NCBI GenBank assembly: GCA_013519935.1
Contig: JACDUA010000005.1
Span: 1 to 64,000 of the forward strand
From: Ectothiorhodospiraceae bacterium WFHF3C12
Lineage (GTDB): Bacteria > Pseudomonadota > Gammaproteobacteria > Nitrococcales > Nitrococcaceae
Direction: 5' to 3'
Length of the DNA stretch: 64,000 nucleotides
The position numbers were made by a program, and so were the translations under genes. The notes beneath the pieces were generated by a model that was not told where the DNA came from, did no database searches, and saw only the letters and a list, made by a program, of their open reading frames with translations. Positions 8,798-17,763 of the stretch are shown here, one piece after another (the stretch's first letter is position 1; each line of letters starts with the position of its first letter).

Positions 8798-9214
8798 ATG
8801 GTGAGGCTTCTGCACAACGTCGAGATTCCGGACGCGGAGATCGAGATGCACGCCGTGCGCTCGCAGGGGGCTGGGGGTCAGAACGTCAACAAGGTGGCCT
8901 CCGCCATTCATCTGCGTTTCGACATCCGCGGATCGTCACTGCCGGAAGGCATCAAGGACCGAATGCTGCGGTTGCGCGACCAGCGCATCACCAGGGACGG
9001 TGTGGTGATCATCAAGGCTCAGCGATACCGTGATCAGGAGAAGAATCGCCAGGATGCCCTGGAACGGTTGCGGCAACTGGTGCGAGGCGCTGCACAGCCG
9101 CGCAAGCGCCGCCGGCCGACACGGCCGGGCAGGGCCGCGATCGAGCGGCGCCTTCAGGCGAAGAAACATCGCGGCCGCAAGAAGTCCCTGCGCGGACCGG
9201 TGTCCGGAGACTAA
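8798..9214 (+). CDS. arfB: Alternative ribosome-rescue factor B, peptidyl-tRNA hydrolase
   Basis: A 138-residue ArfB (YaeJ) homologue. It releases peptides from ribosomes stalled on non-stop mRNA. The catalytic GGQ lies in RSQGAGGQNVNK (about residues 26-28 of the protein), inside a class-I release-factor-like domain. A lysine- and arginine-rich C-terminal tail (about 100-135) is the part known to enter the empty mRNA channel. Length agrees with the family. It follows the CBS gene by one base. Confidence 0.94.
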   Translation: MVRLLHNVEIPDAEIEMHAVRSQGAGGQNVNKVASAIHLRFDIRGSSLPEGIKDRMLRLRDQRITRDGVVIIKAQRYRDQEKNRQDALERLRQLVRGAAQPRKRRRPTRPGRAAIERRLQAKKHRGRKKSLRGPVSGD

Positions 9215-9253
9215 CGATCGCCGGCGCCGCCGATCCGCACCGCGCCCGCCCGC

Positions 9254-10168
9254 TCAGTCTCCACCCGCGAGCCCCATGAAGCTCAGCACCGTGCGGGCGA
9301 GCTCCGGTCCCACGTCCTCCTGCAGAAAGTGCCCGGCCCCGTTCATGGTGACGTGGTTCTGTCCCTGGGCACCCGGGATGAGTTTCTGGAACGGCTTTTC
9401 GCCCCCGCGGGTTACCGGGTCCCGGTCACTGAAGGCGGTGAGCCACGGCCGGTCGAAATCTCTCAGGGTTGCCCATGCCGCCCGGTTGGCCCGGGCCTCG
9501 GGATCCTGGGAGTCGATGGGCACGAGGGCCGGAAAGCGGCGGGCGCCGGCCTTGAAACGGTCGTCCGGGAAGGGCGCGTCGTAGGCGGCACGCTCCGCGA
9601 TGGTGAGCTCGCGCTGAGTGCCCGAGTCGACGATGGCCGAGACACTGAAATCCGGCACCTTCTGGGAATAGTGACGCCATTTCATGAAGCCCTCGGTCGG
9701 CTGATGATCACCCGTTGGCAGCCCCGTGTTTGCTGTGACGACCCGGGAGAAGCGCTCCGGTTGGGCGGCCACCAGCCGCAGGCCCAGTAACCCGCCCCAG
9801 TCCTGGCAGACCAGGGTGATGGCCTCGAGACCGGTTTCGTCGAGCCAGCGGCGCATCCAGTCGACGTGGCGGGCATAGGTATAGTCCTCCAGGTCCGCCG
9901 GCTTGTCGCTGCGGCCGAAGCCCACCAGGTCCGGGCAAATAGCCCGACAGCCAGCCTGTTCAAACAACGGGATCATGTGCCTGTAGAGATAGGACCACGT
10001 AGGCTCACCGTGCATCAGCAGGACGACCGGGCCATCCGCCGGGCCGGTCTCGATACTGGCAATGCGCAGCATGTTGCCCTCGGCGTCGGTGACGTGCCGG
10101 TAGGTGGGCGACCATGGGAAGCCGTCGATCCCGTCGAAGCACGCTTTGGGTGTTCGCAATATTTCCAT
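9254..10168 (-). CDS. Haloalkane dehalogenase, HLD-I type
   Basis: A 304-residue alpha/beta hydrolase that should hydrolyse haloalkanes to alcohol, halide and proton. The oxyanion loop is HGEPTWSY (residues 53-60), as in DhlA/DhmA-type enzymes. The nucleophile is Asp123 in CQDWGG, with halide-binding Trp124 next to it; the general base is His280 in GAGHFLQED. The Glu after HG, instead of Asn, and an Asp acid in SDRDP place it in subfamily I. GGAG precedes the ATG. It converges with arfB. Epoxide hydrolases are the nearest alternative, but the DW pair favours a dehalogenase. Confidence 0.85.
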   Translation of the reverse strand: MEILRTPKACFDGIDGFPWSPTYRHVTDAEGNMLRIASIETGPADGPVVLLMHGEPTWSYLYRHMIPLFEQAGCRAICPDLVGFGRSDKPADLEDYTYARHVDWMRRWLDETGLEAITLVCQDWGGLLGLRLVAAQPERFSRVVTANTGLPTGDHQPTEGFMKWRHYSQKVPDFSVSAIVDSGTQRELTIAERAAYDAPFPDDRFKAGARRFPALVPIDSQDPEARANRAAWATLRDFDRPWLTAFSDRDPVTRGGEKPFQKLIPGAQGQNHVTMNGAGHFLQEDVGPELARTVLSFMGLAGGD

Positions 10169-10253
10169 GCTGGCACTCCGGCGACCTGGGCTGGAGCCGG
10201 ATTCTGTTGGGTCCGGGCAGGCGCGTCAACGCATCACCGCTCCGGCCTGAACC

Positions 10254-11129
10254 TCACTGCGCGTAATCCGGCTGGTTGCCGGGGGCGTTGAGGGACCAGT
10301 CGTAGCGGTGGTCATCGTAGCCCGAGCGATCGGCAAGACGGGAACGCAGTTGATCGCCCGCGTACCGGCGCAGGTGCCTTATTACCCCCGCCTCGCTGTC
10401 GCCGAAATCGGCCCTGAACCAGTGGTAAATGCTGGAGACAATCAGCTCGCCATCATTGAAGCCCACGCCGCGTGGATGGTTGACGTAGGCACGCGCGGCG
10501 GCCGTTAGCTGTTGGTCGACGCGGTCGGCGGTGAACGGATCGGCGAGCAGGTTGGGGCAACCCAGGGAGGCACAGTTGACGCCGTAGTGGATGCGCGGGT
10601 CCTGCCAGACAGGGCGTAGAATGCGGTGCTCGATGTCGTTGAGGGTCAGTGCCTCGCCCTCCACCTCCACCAGCTCGGCGCCCCACGGTCCGTCGCTGAA
10701 CCATCCCGGTGAGATGTCGATGTCGCGGATGCTGTCCACGGGCGGATGCGCCAGCACGACTTCCACGGTCACCGCGTTGTAGAGGTTGAGCCAGTAGGCC
10801 AGCTGTTCGTCGCGGTCATACTCCGAGATGGCGACCCTTTCGAGCTCCTCGATATAGCCCTGGAGCCGGCGCCGGTGGGCTTCGCTGACGCCCGCGTAGT
10901 CGAGGCGAGCAATCCCGTCCGGACCCGGCTCGCGGTACCGGGCCAGGAACGCACCCCAGGCGGAATGGTCCACGGTGCGGGTGGCATCGGGGTCGTGGGC
11001 CTGCCAGCGCGGCCAGAGCTCTGCGGAGGGTGCCGCGGCGGCCGGGCCCGTAACGAGGAGGAACAAGGCGATCACTGCAGCCCGGATGAAAACGCGTTGC
11101 ACGGACCGGGTTTTCGGAGATTGGCTCAT
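10254..11129 (-). CDS. Secreted DUF547 protein
   Basis: A 291-residue protein with a clear signal peptide (positive N terminus, hydrophobic run about 15-32 ending AAA). It carries the DUF547 core: LAYWLNLYNAVTVEVVL, then LNDIEHRILRP and the conserved HYGVNCASLGCPNL. DUF547 proteins are common in marine and halophilic bacteria; no biochemical function is established. The paired cysteines in NCASLGCP suggest a disulfide or metal site in the periplasm. It shares its strand with the dehalogenase gene downstream but has its own intergenic gap. Confidence 0.85.
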   Translation of the reverse strand: MSQSPKTRSVQRVFIRAAVIALFLLVTGPAAAAPSAELWPRWQAHDPDATRTVDHSAWGAFLARYREPGPDGIARLDYAGVSEAHRRRLQGYIEELERVAISEYDRDEQLAYWLNLYNAVTVEVVLAHPPVDSIRDIDISPGWFSDGPWGAELVEVEGEALTLNDIEHRILRPVWQDPRIHYGVNCASLGCPNLLADPFTADRVDQQLTAAARAYVNHPRGVGFNDGELIVSSIYHWFRADFGDSEAGVIRHLRRYAGDQLRSRLADRSGYDDHRYDWSLNAPGNQPDYAQ

Positions 11130-11250
11130 GGAGGCAAATATAGTCCCGGTCCCGCGGCTCGTGAATCCGCGTCAATACGTATCCTGGACGGCATGACCCG
11201 AAGGGGTGCCGTCGGCTAACATCGATGGATTCGCCACGCAGGGGGGCAGC

Positions 11251-12471
11251 ATGCCCGGTCCGCTCAACGGTTACCGTATCGTCGACCTCACCGCCATGGT
11301 CTCCGGCCCGTCCGCCACCATGTTGCTGGCCGATCAGGGCGCCGACGTCATCAAGGTGGAGCCGGCGGGCGGGGATCATACCCGCGCCGCCGCGAACCGT
11401 CGCGGCGGCTACGCTGCCGCCTTTCTCAACAACAATCGCGGCAAGCGCTCCGTGGTGCTGGATCTCAAAAGCCCGGCCGGAGTCGAGGCCCTCAAGCGGA
11501 TTGCAGCCGGCGCGGATGTCTTCGTGCAGAATTTCCGCCCGGGCGTCGTGGATCGCATGGGCATCGGCGAGGCCGACATTCGCGCCGTGCGGGAGGACAT
11601 CATTTACGTCTCCATCTGCGGATTCGGTCACTCCGGGCCCTACGCCGCGAAGCCAGTCTATGATCCGCTGATACAGGCGCTTTCCGGGCTGGCCAGCGTC
11701 CAGGGCGGATCCGACCATGCCCGGCCACGGCTGGTGCGCACCATTCTGCCGGACAAGCTCACCGGCGTGGTCGCGGCCCAGGCCATCTCGGCGGCGCTGC
11801 TCGCCCGCCACAACACCGGCCGCGGCGATCACATCCGCCTGTCCATGCTGGACGCGGTGGTTGCCTTTCTGTGGGGCTCGGACATGGGCAGCCAGACCTT
11901 CGTTGGCGACGAGCTGCCGCAGCAGGACGCCGCCAGCTTCATTGATCTGATCTACGAGACCACCGACGGGCATATCAGCGTCGCCGTGCAGACGGATCGG
12001 GAATGGGAGGCGCTTTGCGGCGCGCTGCAACGCCCGGACTGGCTGGAGGACGAGCGTTTCCGCACCCCGGAGCTGCGCCAGCGCAACATAGACGAGCGCC
12101 TGGCGCTGACCCAGTCCGTGCTGGCCTCGGACAGCGCCGCGAACTGGCTGGAGCGGCTGGAAAAGGCCAGCGTACCCTGTGCGCCGGTGCTCACCCGCGC
12201 GCAGATGATCGAGCATCCGCAGGTGCGGGAGAACGCCATCGTCATGGAGAGCGACCACCCGCAGGCCGGCCGGCTGCGCCAGGCGCGGCCCGCCGCCCGC
12301 TTCAGTGAGCACCACCCCGACGGTCAGCGCGGCGCGCCGGGGCTGGGGGCGCATACCCGGGAAGTGCTCGCCGAGGCCGGCTACGACTACGAGGCCGTCG
12401 AGGATCTGCTGGCGAGCGGTACGGCCAGGGATGGGCAGAACGAGCCCCCGGGGAGGAACGAACGTGATTGA
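11251..12471 (+). CDS. CaiB/BaiF family CoA-transferase (class III)
   Basis: A 406-residue class III CoA-transferase. These enzymes move CoA between acyl-CoA and a free acid through an aspartyl-CoA anhydride. The N terminus (GYRIVDLTAMVSGP), KVEPAGGDHTR, the NNNRGKRSVVLDLKS segment and YDPLIQALSGLASVQG with the expected catalytic Asp are family hallmarks. ATG 11251 is chosen since AGGGGGG lies upstream; an in-frame extension to 11206 has no good site. The stop overlaps the start of the GST gene by 8 bases. The acid substrate cannot be read from sequence. Confidence 0.9.
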   Translation: MPGPLNGYRIVDLTAMVSGPSATMLLADQGADVIKVEPAGGDHTRAAANRRGGYAAAFLNNNRGKRSVVLDLKSPAGVEALKRIAAGADVFVQNFRPGVVDRMGIGEADIRAVREDIIYVSICGFGHSGPYAAKPVYDPLIQALSGLASVQGGSDHARPRLVRTILPDKLTGVVAAQAISAALLARHNTGRGDHIRLSMLDAVVAFLWGSDMGSQTFVGDELPQQDAASFIDLIYETTDGHISVAVQTDREWEALCGALQRPDWLEDERFRTPELRQRNIDERLALTQSVLASDSAANWLERLEKASVPCAPVLTRAQMIEHPQVRENAIVMESDHPQAGRLRQARPAARFSEHHPDGQRGAPGLGAHTREVLAEAGYDYEAVEDLLASGTARDGQNEPPGRNERD

Positions 12472-13192
12472 TCTCTATTACTGGCCCACCCCCAATGGCT
12501 GGAAGGTCAGCCTCATGCTGGAGGAGTGTGGTCTGGATTACCGCCTCAAGCCCGTGAACATCGGCAAGGGCGAGCAGTTCGAGCCGGCCTTTCTGCGCAT
12601 CAGTCCCAACAACCGTATGCCGGCCATCGTCGATCACGATCCCGACGGCGAATACGCCGGACAGGGCAGCGTCCCGGTCTTCGAGTCCGCCGCGATCCTG
12701 CTGTACCTGGCGGAGAAGACCGGCCGTTTAATGCCTACCGACCCGATGGGCCGGAAGGAGACCATGGAGTGGCTGTTCTGGCAGATGGCCAACCTCGGGC
12801 CCATGGCCGGCCAGCTCAGCCACTTCGTGAACTACGCGCCCGGGGGCAACGAATACGCCCACGAGCGCTATCTCAACGAGTACAACCGTTGCCTGGGCGT
12901 GCTGGAGCGCCGGCTTGAGGGCCGGGAGTACATCCTCGGTACGTATTCCATCGCCGATATCTGTGCCTGGCCCTGGGTGTTCATCGCCAAGCCGCTGGGA
13001 CAGCCCCTGGACGACTTCCCCAACGTCAGCCGTTGGCGCGCGGCGATCAAGGCGCGTCCGGCGGTGCAGCGGGGCGTGGATCTGGGCAAGGAATACCGTC
13101 GCGCGGCGCCGCCGAGCGAGGAAGAGCGCCGCATCCTGTTCGGTCAGACCGCCGCCACGACCAAGGGGGGAGGGGCCGATGACCGAACGTAG
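12464..13192 (+). CDS. yfcG: Glutathione S-transferase, YfcG/YghU-like disulfide reductase
   Basis: A 242-residue GST. The N terminus LYYWPTPNGWKVSLMLEE and the thioredoxin-fold segment NNRMPAIVD...SVPVFESAAIL match YfcG/YghU (Nu-class) enzymes, which bind glutathione and act as disulfide reductases or peroxidases. The C-terminal all-helical domain contains EYILGTYSIADICAWPW. Start is GTG 12464 preceded by GGGGAGGA; it overlaps the CoA-transferase stop. Its own stop overlaps the nudC start, so three genes are translationally chained. Confidence 0.9.
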   Translation: MIDLYYWPTPNGWKVSLMLEECGLDYRLKPVNIGKGEQFEPAFLRISPNNRMPAIVDHDPDGEYAGQGSVPVFESAAILLYLAEKTGRLMPTDPMGRKETMEWLFWQMANLGPMAGQLSHFVNYAPGGNEYAHERYLNEYNRCLGVLERRLEGREYILGTYSIADICAWPWVFIAKPLGQPLDDFPNVSRWRAAIKARPAVQRGVDLGKEYRRAAPPSEEERRILFGQTAATTKGGGADDRT

Positions 13193-14144
13193 CGGCGACG
13201 CCCCCGCACAGCACTACGGTGGCGCTTTCCTGGACCGGGCCTCGGATCGGCGGTTCGATCCGGCGTGGCTGGCGTCCGCCATGGCTCATGACGAGGCGAG
13301 GTATCTACCCCTCTGGCGCAGCCGTAACCGGTTCCACCCCGGCGGGCATGGCGCGACGGCATTGCCGGGGCGGACGGGCGGCGACCTCCAGGCCATTGCC
13401 GACGAGGTGGTTTTCCTGGGGGTGGCGGAGGGCCGGCCGCTGTTTGCCATCGACCTGTCGAGTCGGGAATCCGAGGAACTGCAAGGCTGGTTGCCGGCCG
13501 GCGAGTGGCAGGATCTGCGCCGGTTCGGGCCGCTGCTCGACCGCCGCGAAGCGGCGTGGTGTGCCTACGCCCGGGGCATGCTGCACTGGCACCGGGCCCA
13601 TCGCTACTGCGGCCACTGCGGCGCGCCCACCGAAAGCTGGCGCGGCGGGCACGTGCGTGTCTGTACCCGCGAGGCGTGCCGCCGGCAGATACACCCGCGC
13701 ACCGATCCGGCCGTGATCATGCTCGTGGAACGCCCCGCCACGGCGCACTCGCCCGCCCAGTGCCTGCTGGCGAGCCACCAGCGCCTGCCTGAGGCGGTCT
13801 ACACCACGCTGGCCGGTTTCGTGGAGCCCGGCGAGCAGCTGGAGGATACCGTGGCCCGGGAGGTGGCCGAGGAGACCGGGGTTCGGGTGGAGCGGGTGCG
13901 CTATTTCGCCTCCCAGCCCTGGCCCTTCCCGGCGCAGCTCATGGTGGGCTTCCGGGCCGTTGCGGCCTCGGTCGGGATCCGTGTCGACCCCGAGGAAATC
14001 CGGGATGCGCGCTGGTTTACTGCCTCGGAGATCCGCGCCGCGGGTGAATGGGGCGACGACGCCAGTCTGCAGTTGCCGCGGGCGGACTCCATCGCGCGTC
14101 AGCTGATTGCCGACTGGTTGCAGCGTAGCGACGCGCAGCGCTGA
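13179..14144 (+). CDS. nudC: NADH pyrophosphatase / NAD-RNA decapping enzyme
   Basis: A 321-residue NudC. It hydrolyses NAD(H) to NMN(H) and AMP and removes NAD caps from RNA. An N-terminal NUDIX-like domain is followed by a zinc ribbon with Cys pairs in YCGHCG and CTREACRR. The Nudix box GFVEPGEQLEDTVAREVAEE and the NudC signature SQPWPFP come after it. The ATG at 13179 overlaps the GST gene by 14 bases. The gene ends inside an inverted repeat that may serve as a terminator. Confidence 0.95.
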   Translation: MTERSGDAPAQHYGGAFLDRASDRRFDPAWLASAMAHDEARYLPLWRSRNRFHPGGHGATALPGRTGGDLQAIADEVVFLGVAEGRPLFAIDLSSRESEELQGWLPAGEWQDLRRFGPLLDRREAAWCAYARGMLHWHRAHRYCGHCGAPTESWRGGHVRVCTREACRRQIHPRTDPAVIMLVERPATAHSPAQCLLASHQRLPEAVYTTLAGFVEPGEQLEDTVAREVAEETGVRVERVRYFASQPWPFPAQLMVGFRAVAASVGIRVDPEEIRDARWFTASEIRAAGEWGDDASLQLPRADSIARQLIADWLQRSDAQR

Positions 14145-14153
14145 GCGCTGCGC
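14133..14153. terminator. Hairpin with the nudC stop codon in its loop
   Basis: GCGCAGCGC (14133-14141), then TGA, then GCGCTGCGC (14145-14153): a perfect 9-bp stem whose 3-base loop is the nudC stop codon, followed by CGGTTTA. It lies between the convergent nudC and thioesterase genes. The T-tract is short, so efficiency as an intrinsic terminator is uncertain. Confidence 0.4.
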
Positions 14154-14196
14154 CGGTTTACCGTCCGCGAGGGACCGGGACGGGCGCGGGTGCCGT

Positions 14197-14634
14197 CTAC
14201 GCGCCCGCGGGCGGGGTGGCCTCGTAGCCGACGATGCGCTCGCGCAGGGGCTGCGGTATGGGCTTGCTGGTGACGTCATGGAGATCGGTGTTCACGTAGA
14301 CCAGCTCCCCGCTGATCAGGTGATCGTCGCCGCGATGGATCTCCGCCAGCAATTGCAGGCTGGTCCGGCCCAGCCGGCCGGTGCGCACCATGACGTCGAG
14401 CTCGTCGTCGTAAGCCGCGGGCCGGTGATAGTCGATGACGGAACGCACGACATAGAGGTCGGACTCGAACGGAGCCAGCCCGTCCGGATAGGGGAAGCCG
14501 AGCTCGCGGAAGTACTCGGTCATGCCCACGTCGAAGTAGGTCAGGTAGTTGCCGTTGAACACGACACCCTGTGGGTCGACTTCGGCCCAGCGTACCCGCA
14601 GGGGCATGGAAAAGCGGAAGTCCTGTCGCGGCAT
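14197..14634 (-). CDS. Acyl-CoA thioesterase, 4HBT hotdog fold (YbgC-like)
   Basis: A 145-residue single-hotdog thioesterase. The motif VRWAEVDPQGVVFNGNYLTYFD carries the family Asp (DPQGVVFNGNY), which takes part in thioester hydrolysis in 4-hydroxybenzoyl-CoA-thioesterase-type enzymes. The rest (RTSLQLLAEI, GELVYVNTD) fits. The acyl-CoA substrate is unknown. It ends near the nudC hairpin and is read towards it. Confidence 0.88.
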   Translation of the reverse strand: MPRQDFRFSMPLRVRWAEVDPQGVVFNGNYLTYFDVGMTEYFRELGFPYPDGLAPFESDLYVVRSVIDYHRPAAYDDELDVMVRTGRLGRTSLQLLAEIHRGDDHLISGELVYVNTDLHDVTSKPIPQPLRERIVGYEATPPAGA

Positions 14635-14714
14635 ACTCGCGTACCTCCGGGTCCGGTGCTGACAAGGTCGCGCGTAGTATGCCGCAGCAGGACGTCTCTT
14701 TCAGCGTCCGCGGG

Positions 14715-14924
14715 CTAGTCGTCGAGCCGGAAACCGATCTTCAGCACCACCTGGTAATGACCCACCTTGCCGTCGACGATGTGGCCGCGCGTCTCGACCA
14801 CCTCGAACCACTCCAGATTGCTGACCGTCTTGGCCGTGCGCTCCACGGCCTTCGAGATGGCGTCGTCGATGCTCTTGCTGGAGGAGCCGACGACTTCCGT
14901 GGTCTTGTAGATGTGATCGCTCAT
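14715..14924 (-). CDS. Dodecin, flavin-binding storage protein
   Basis: A 69-residue dodecin. These proteins form hollow dodecamers that bind and protect riboflavin, FMN or related flavins. The sequence has the full family pattern: VVGSSSKSIDDAI, KTVSNLEWFEVVE (the Trp stacks on the flavin) and GHYQVVLKIGF. ATG 14924 has AAGGAG upstream. It is divergent from the amidase gene. The riboflavin biosynthesis genes lie at the right end of the window but are not linked to it. Confidence 0.95.
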   Translation of the reverse strand: MSDHIYKTTEVVGSSSKSIDDAISKAVERTAKTVSNLEWFEVVETRGHIVDGKVGHYQVVLKIGFRLDD

Positions 14925-15127
14925 GGTTGCTCCTTGGTCCTTCGGGGTCGCAAACGTGGCCATGAGTTAACCTCTGGCGGCGGCGCCGCGCCAGTTCAAC
15001 CGGGCTTCGGGCTGACCGGGCCCCGGTGGCGCTATAGGATGTCACGGGCGGGCCCGACCCGGGTGCCCCGTCTGCCACGCCGGTTGTCCGCGCAGTGCGC
15101 AAGAACAACGATCACGAGGAGACCGTA

Positions 15128-16585
15128 ATGGATATTGCTTTCAGGCCCGTCCACGAGCTGATGCGGCTGATGGCCGATGGCGAGTTGACCAGCGAGGCCT
15201 TGCTGGAGTCGCTCATCGAGCGCCTGGATCGTTTCAACCCCGACCTCAACGCGGTGGTGTACACGGATCTGGATCGGGCCCGGGAACGAGCGCGGGCCGC
15301 CGATGCGGCGCGGGCCCGCGGCGAGACGTGGGGGCCGCTGCACGGACTGCCCATGACCATCAAGGAGACCTACGAAGTCGAAGGCATGCCGACCACGGCT
15401 GGTGCGCCGGAATGGCGCGACCACCGCTCCACGATGAACGCCGTTGTGGCGCAGCGCCTGCTGGACGCCGGCGCCGTGCTCTTCGGCAAGACCAACGTGC
15501 CGCTCTACGCCGGCGATCTGCAGAGCTATAACGAGATTTACGGCACGACCAACAACCCCTGGGACACGGCCCGAACCCCCGGTGGGTCCTCCGGGGGCGC
15601 GGCGGCCGCGCTGGCCGCGGGCATCACGCCCTTGGAGTACGGCAGCGACATCGGCGGCTCGATCCGCACGCCGTCCAGTTTCTGCGGTGTCTGCGGGCAC
15701 AAGCCGAGCTACGGGATCGTGCCGGGTCGCGGGCACGTGCCGGGACCGCCCGGCTCCCTGACCGACGCGGATATCGGCGTGATGGGGCCGCTGGCGCGCA
15801 GTGTGGACGACCTGGAGACGGCTCTGGACATCACGGCCGGGCCGGACCGGGACGACGCCCCGGCCTGGCGGCTGGAGCTGCCGCCCGCTCGTGGCGGGAG
15901 CCTGAAGGATTTCCGTGTCGCGGCATGGCTGGACGATGCCGCCTGCCCCGTCGACCAGTCGGTGCTGAGTGTGCTGGAACGGACGGTGGTGGCCATCGAG
16001 GGCGAAGGCGTGGCGGTCGATCGCGCGGCCCGGCCGGAGGGCATCGAGCTGGATCGCTCCCACGACACCTTCTACGATCTGCTGACCGCGGCCATGAGCG
16101 CCGGCTTGCCCGGGAAGGTCTTCGACAACATGATCGAGACCGCCGGGAACGCCGACCCCGGCGACCGGGACTACGGCGTGCGATTCGCCCGGGGCGCGAC
16201 CCAGCGCCACGCCCAATGGCTGCGCACCAACGAGCGTCGCCTGCACATGCGCCGGGCCTGGGCGGACTTCTTCGAGCGCTTCGACGTGCTGCTGTGCCCG
16301 GTTACCTTCGTGCCCGCCTTCGAGCACGATCAATCCAACCCGGTCTACGAACGGCGGCTCACGGTCAACGGCGAGGTCCGCCCCTACATGGATGTCGTCA
16401 CCTGGGTGGGGCTGACCGGTGTGGTCTATCTGCCGGTCACGGTGGTGCCGGTGGGGCGCACGAACGAGGGGCTGCCCGTGGGCATCCAGATCGCGGGGCC
16501 GTACCTGGGCGACCGCACCACGCTGCAGTTCGCCCGTGGCCTGGAATCCCTGCTCGGAGGGTTCAGCGCCCCGCCGGGTTACTGA
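15128..16585 (+). CDS. Amidase (amidase signature family)
   Basis: A 485-residue amidase-signature hydrolase. The Ser-cisSer-Lys triad is in place: Lys79 in TIKETYEV, Ser154 in PGGSSGGAAA and nucleophile Ser178 in DIGGSIRTP, with the expected 24-residue spacing. The cytoplasmic enzyme hydrolyses a carboxamide or related bond; the substrate is not predictable, and GatA is unlikely because gatB and gatC are absent. ATG 15128 has GAGGAG upstream. The 3' end overlaps that of the convergent MFS gene by 7 bases. Confidence 0.92.
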   Translation: MDIAFRPVHELMRLMADGELTSEALLESLIERLDRFNPDLNAVVYTDLDRARERARAADAARARGETWGPLHGLPMTIKETYEVEGMPTTAGAPEWRDHRSTMNAVVAQRLLDAGAVLFGKTNVPLYAGDLQSYNEIYGTTNNPWDTARTPGGSSGGAAAALAAGITPLEYGSDIGGSIRTPSSFCGVCGHKPSYGIVPGRGHVPGPPGSLTDADIGVMGPLARSVDDLETALDITAGPDRDDAPAWRLELPPARGGSLKDFRVAAWLDDAACPVDQSVLSVLERTVVAIEGEGVAVDRAARPEGIELDRSHDTFYDLLTAAMSAGLPGKVFDNMIETAGNADPGDRDYGVRFARGATQRHAQWLRTNERRLHMRRAWADFFERFDVLLCPVTFVPAFEHDQSNPVYERRLTVNGEVRPYMDVVTWVGLTGVVYLPVTVVPVGRTNEGLPVGIQIAGPYLGDRTTLQFARGLESLLGGFSAPPGY

Positions 16586-17730
16586 CCCGGAGGGCCGTGG
16601 GCGGGCCGGTCGCGGTAGCTCGTGGTCAGGCCCAGCCCCACCAGGCCGACCAGGCCAAGCACCGCAATAGTCGCGGTCCAGCCGCCGCCCTCGTAGACCA
16701 GGCCCGGCAGGTAAGAGCCCAGCACGCCCCCGGTATAGTAGGCGGAGACATACAGGCCGTTCACCATGCCCCGCTGCTCGCCGGCGGTCTCGTTGACCGT
16801 GGCCGAGGCGATGGCGTGGACGAGGAACATGCCCAGGCAGAACAGGAACACGCTGGCGAAGAGCGTCGGCAGGTGCGGGATCAGCGCCGGGACCAACGCG
16901 GCCACGTAAAGCACGTAGCCGCTGGCGAGGGCGCGGCGGGTGCTGCCTAGCACGGCGATAACCCGGTTGGCCGCCAGTGCCGCGACGATGCCCATGACGT
17001 AGCCCGAATAGACCAGACCGATGAGAAACTCCGAGGCCCCCGGGTGGAGCGTGCGGACCCGGAACGGCAGAAAGTTCAGCAGGCCCACGAAGACGAAGAA
17101 CAGACAGAAGATGCCCGCGTAGATGCGCCAGTTGCCGTGGCGCAACCACACCGCCACGATGCTGGCGGCGGAGATGTCGCGCGCCGCGCCCGCGGGCGCC
17201 GCCGGCACCCGCCATAGAAAGGGCAGTGTGAGCAGCAGGGCGGCCCCGGTGGCGATGAAGAATGCGGTCCAGTCCAGATAGGTGGCGAAGGCGCCCGAGA
17301 GCAGGCGTCCGCCCAGCCCGCCGAGAATGGTGGAGGCAATGTAGGCCGACATGACTCGTTGCATGCGCCGCGGCTGGGTGCGTTCGGAAAGGGCGGTCAT
17401 CATCGCCGTGAGGACGGCGGGCAGGACCAGGCCCTGGGCGAGACGCAGCGCGAGCAGCACGGTGAACGCCTCCGCCAGGGCGAACAGGATCGTGGCGAGA
17501 CCCAGCGCGCCGACTCCGACGATCAGCACCTGCCGGCTGCTTACCCGGGCGAGCACCGCCCCGTAGGCTATCGGGGCGACGCCCAGGGGCAGCAGCGTGG
17601 CAGTCATCAGCAGCGCCGTCTGCGACTCGGTGACGCCGAAGGCGTCCGCGAGCCGCGGCAGCAGGGGCTGCGGCCCGTAGAGGACGAAGTAGGCGAGTAC
17701 GGTTATCGCCAGCGTCAGCGGCGCGGGCAC
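16579..17730 (-). CDS. MFS transporter (YnfM-like)
   Basis: A 383-residue major facilitator protein with about twelve hydrophobic helices. The helix 2-3 loop (YGAVLARVSSRQVLIVG), the long central loop after helix 6 and overall length resemble YnfM/arabinose-efflux-type drug:proton antiporters. The substrate is unknown. It is downstream of the HLD-II dehalogenase on the same strand with about 30 bases between, so coexpression is likely. Its 3' end overlaps the amidase gene. Confidence 0.88.
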   Translation of the reverse strand: MPAPLTLAITVLAYFVLYGPQPLLPRLADAFGVTESQTALLMTATLLPLGVAPIAYGAVLARVSSRQVLIVGVGALGLATILFALAEAFTVLLALRLAQGLVLPAVLTAMMTALSERTQPRRMQRVMSAYIASTILGGLGGRLLSGAFATYLDWTAFFIATGAALLLTLPFLWRVPAAPAGAARDISAASIVAVWLRHGNWRIYAGIFCLFFVFVGLLNFLPFRVRTLHPGASEFLIGLVYSGYVMGIVAALAANRVIAVLGSTRRALASGYVLYVAALVPALIPHLPTLFASVFLFCLGMFLVHAIASATVNETAGEQRGMVNGLYVSAYYTGGVLGSYLPGLVYEGGGWTATIAVLGLVGLVGLGLTTSYRDRPAHGPPGQ

Positions 17731-17763
17731 GGACCGTTTCTCATCGCGGCGGCGCGGCGGGGA

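Noticed and set aside
15032-17215. A 727-codon open frame on the minus strand opposite the amidase gene
   Set aside because: Its product is rich in Gly, Arg and His with no domain, while the opposite frame gives a complete amidase with its catalytic triad; it is a GC-driven shadow.
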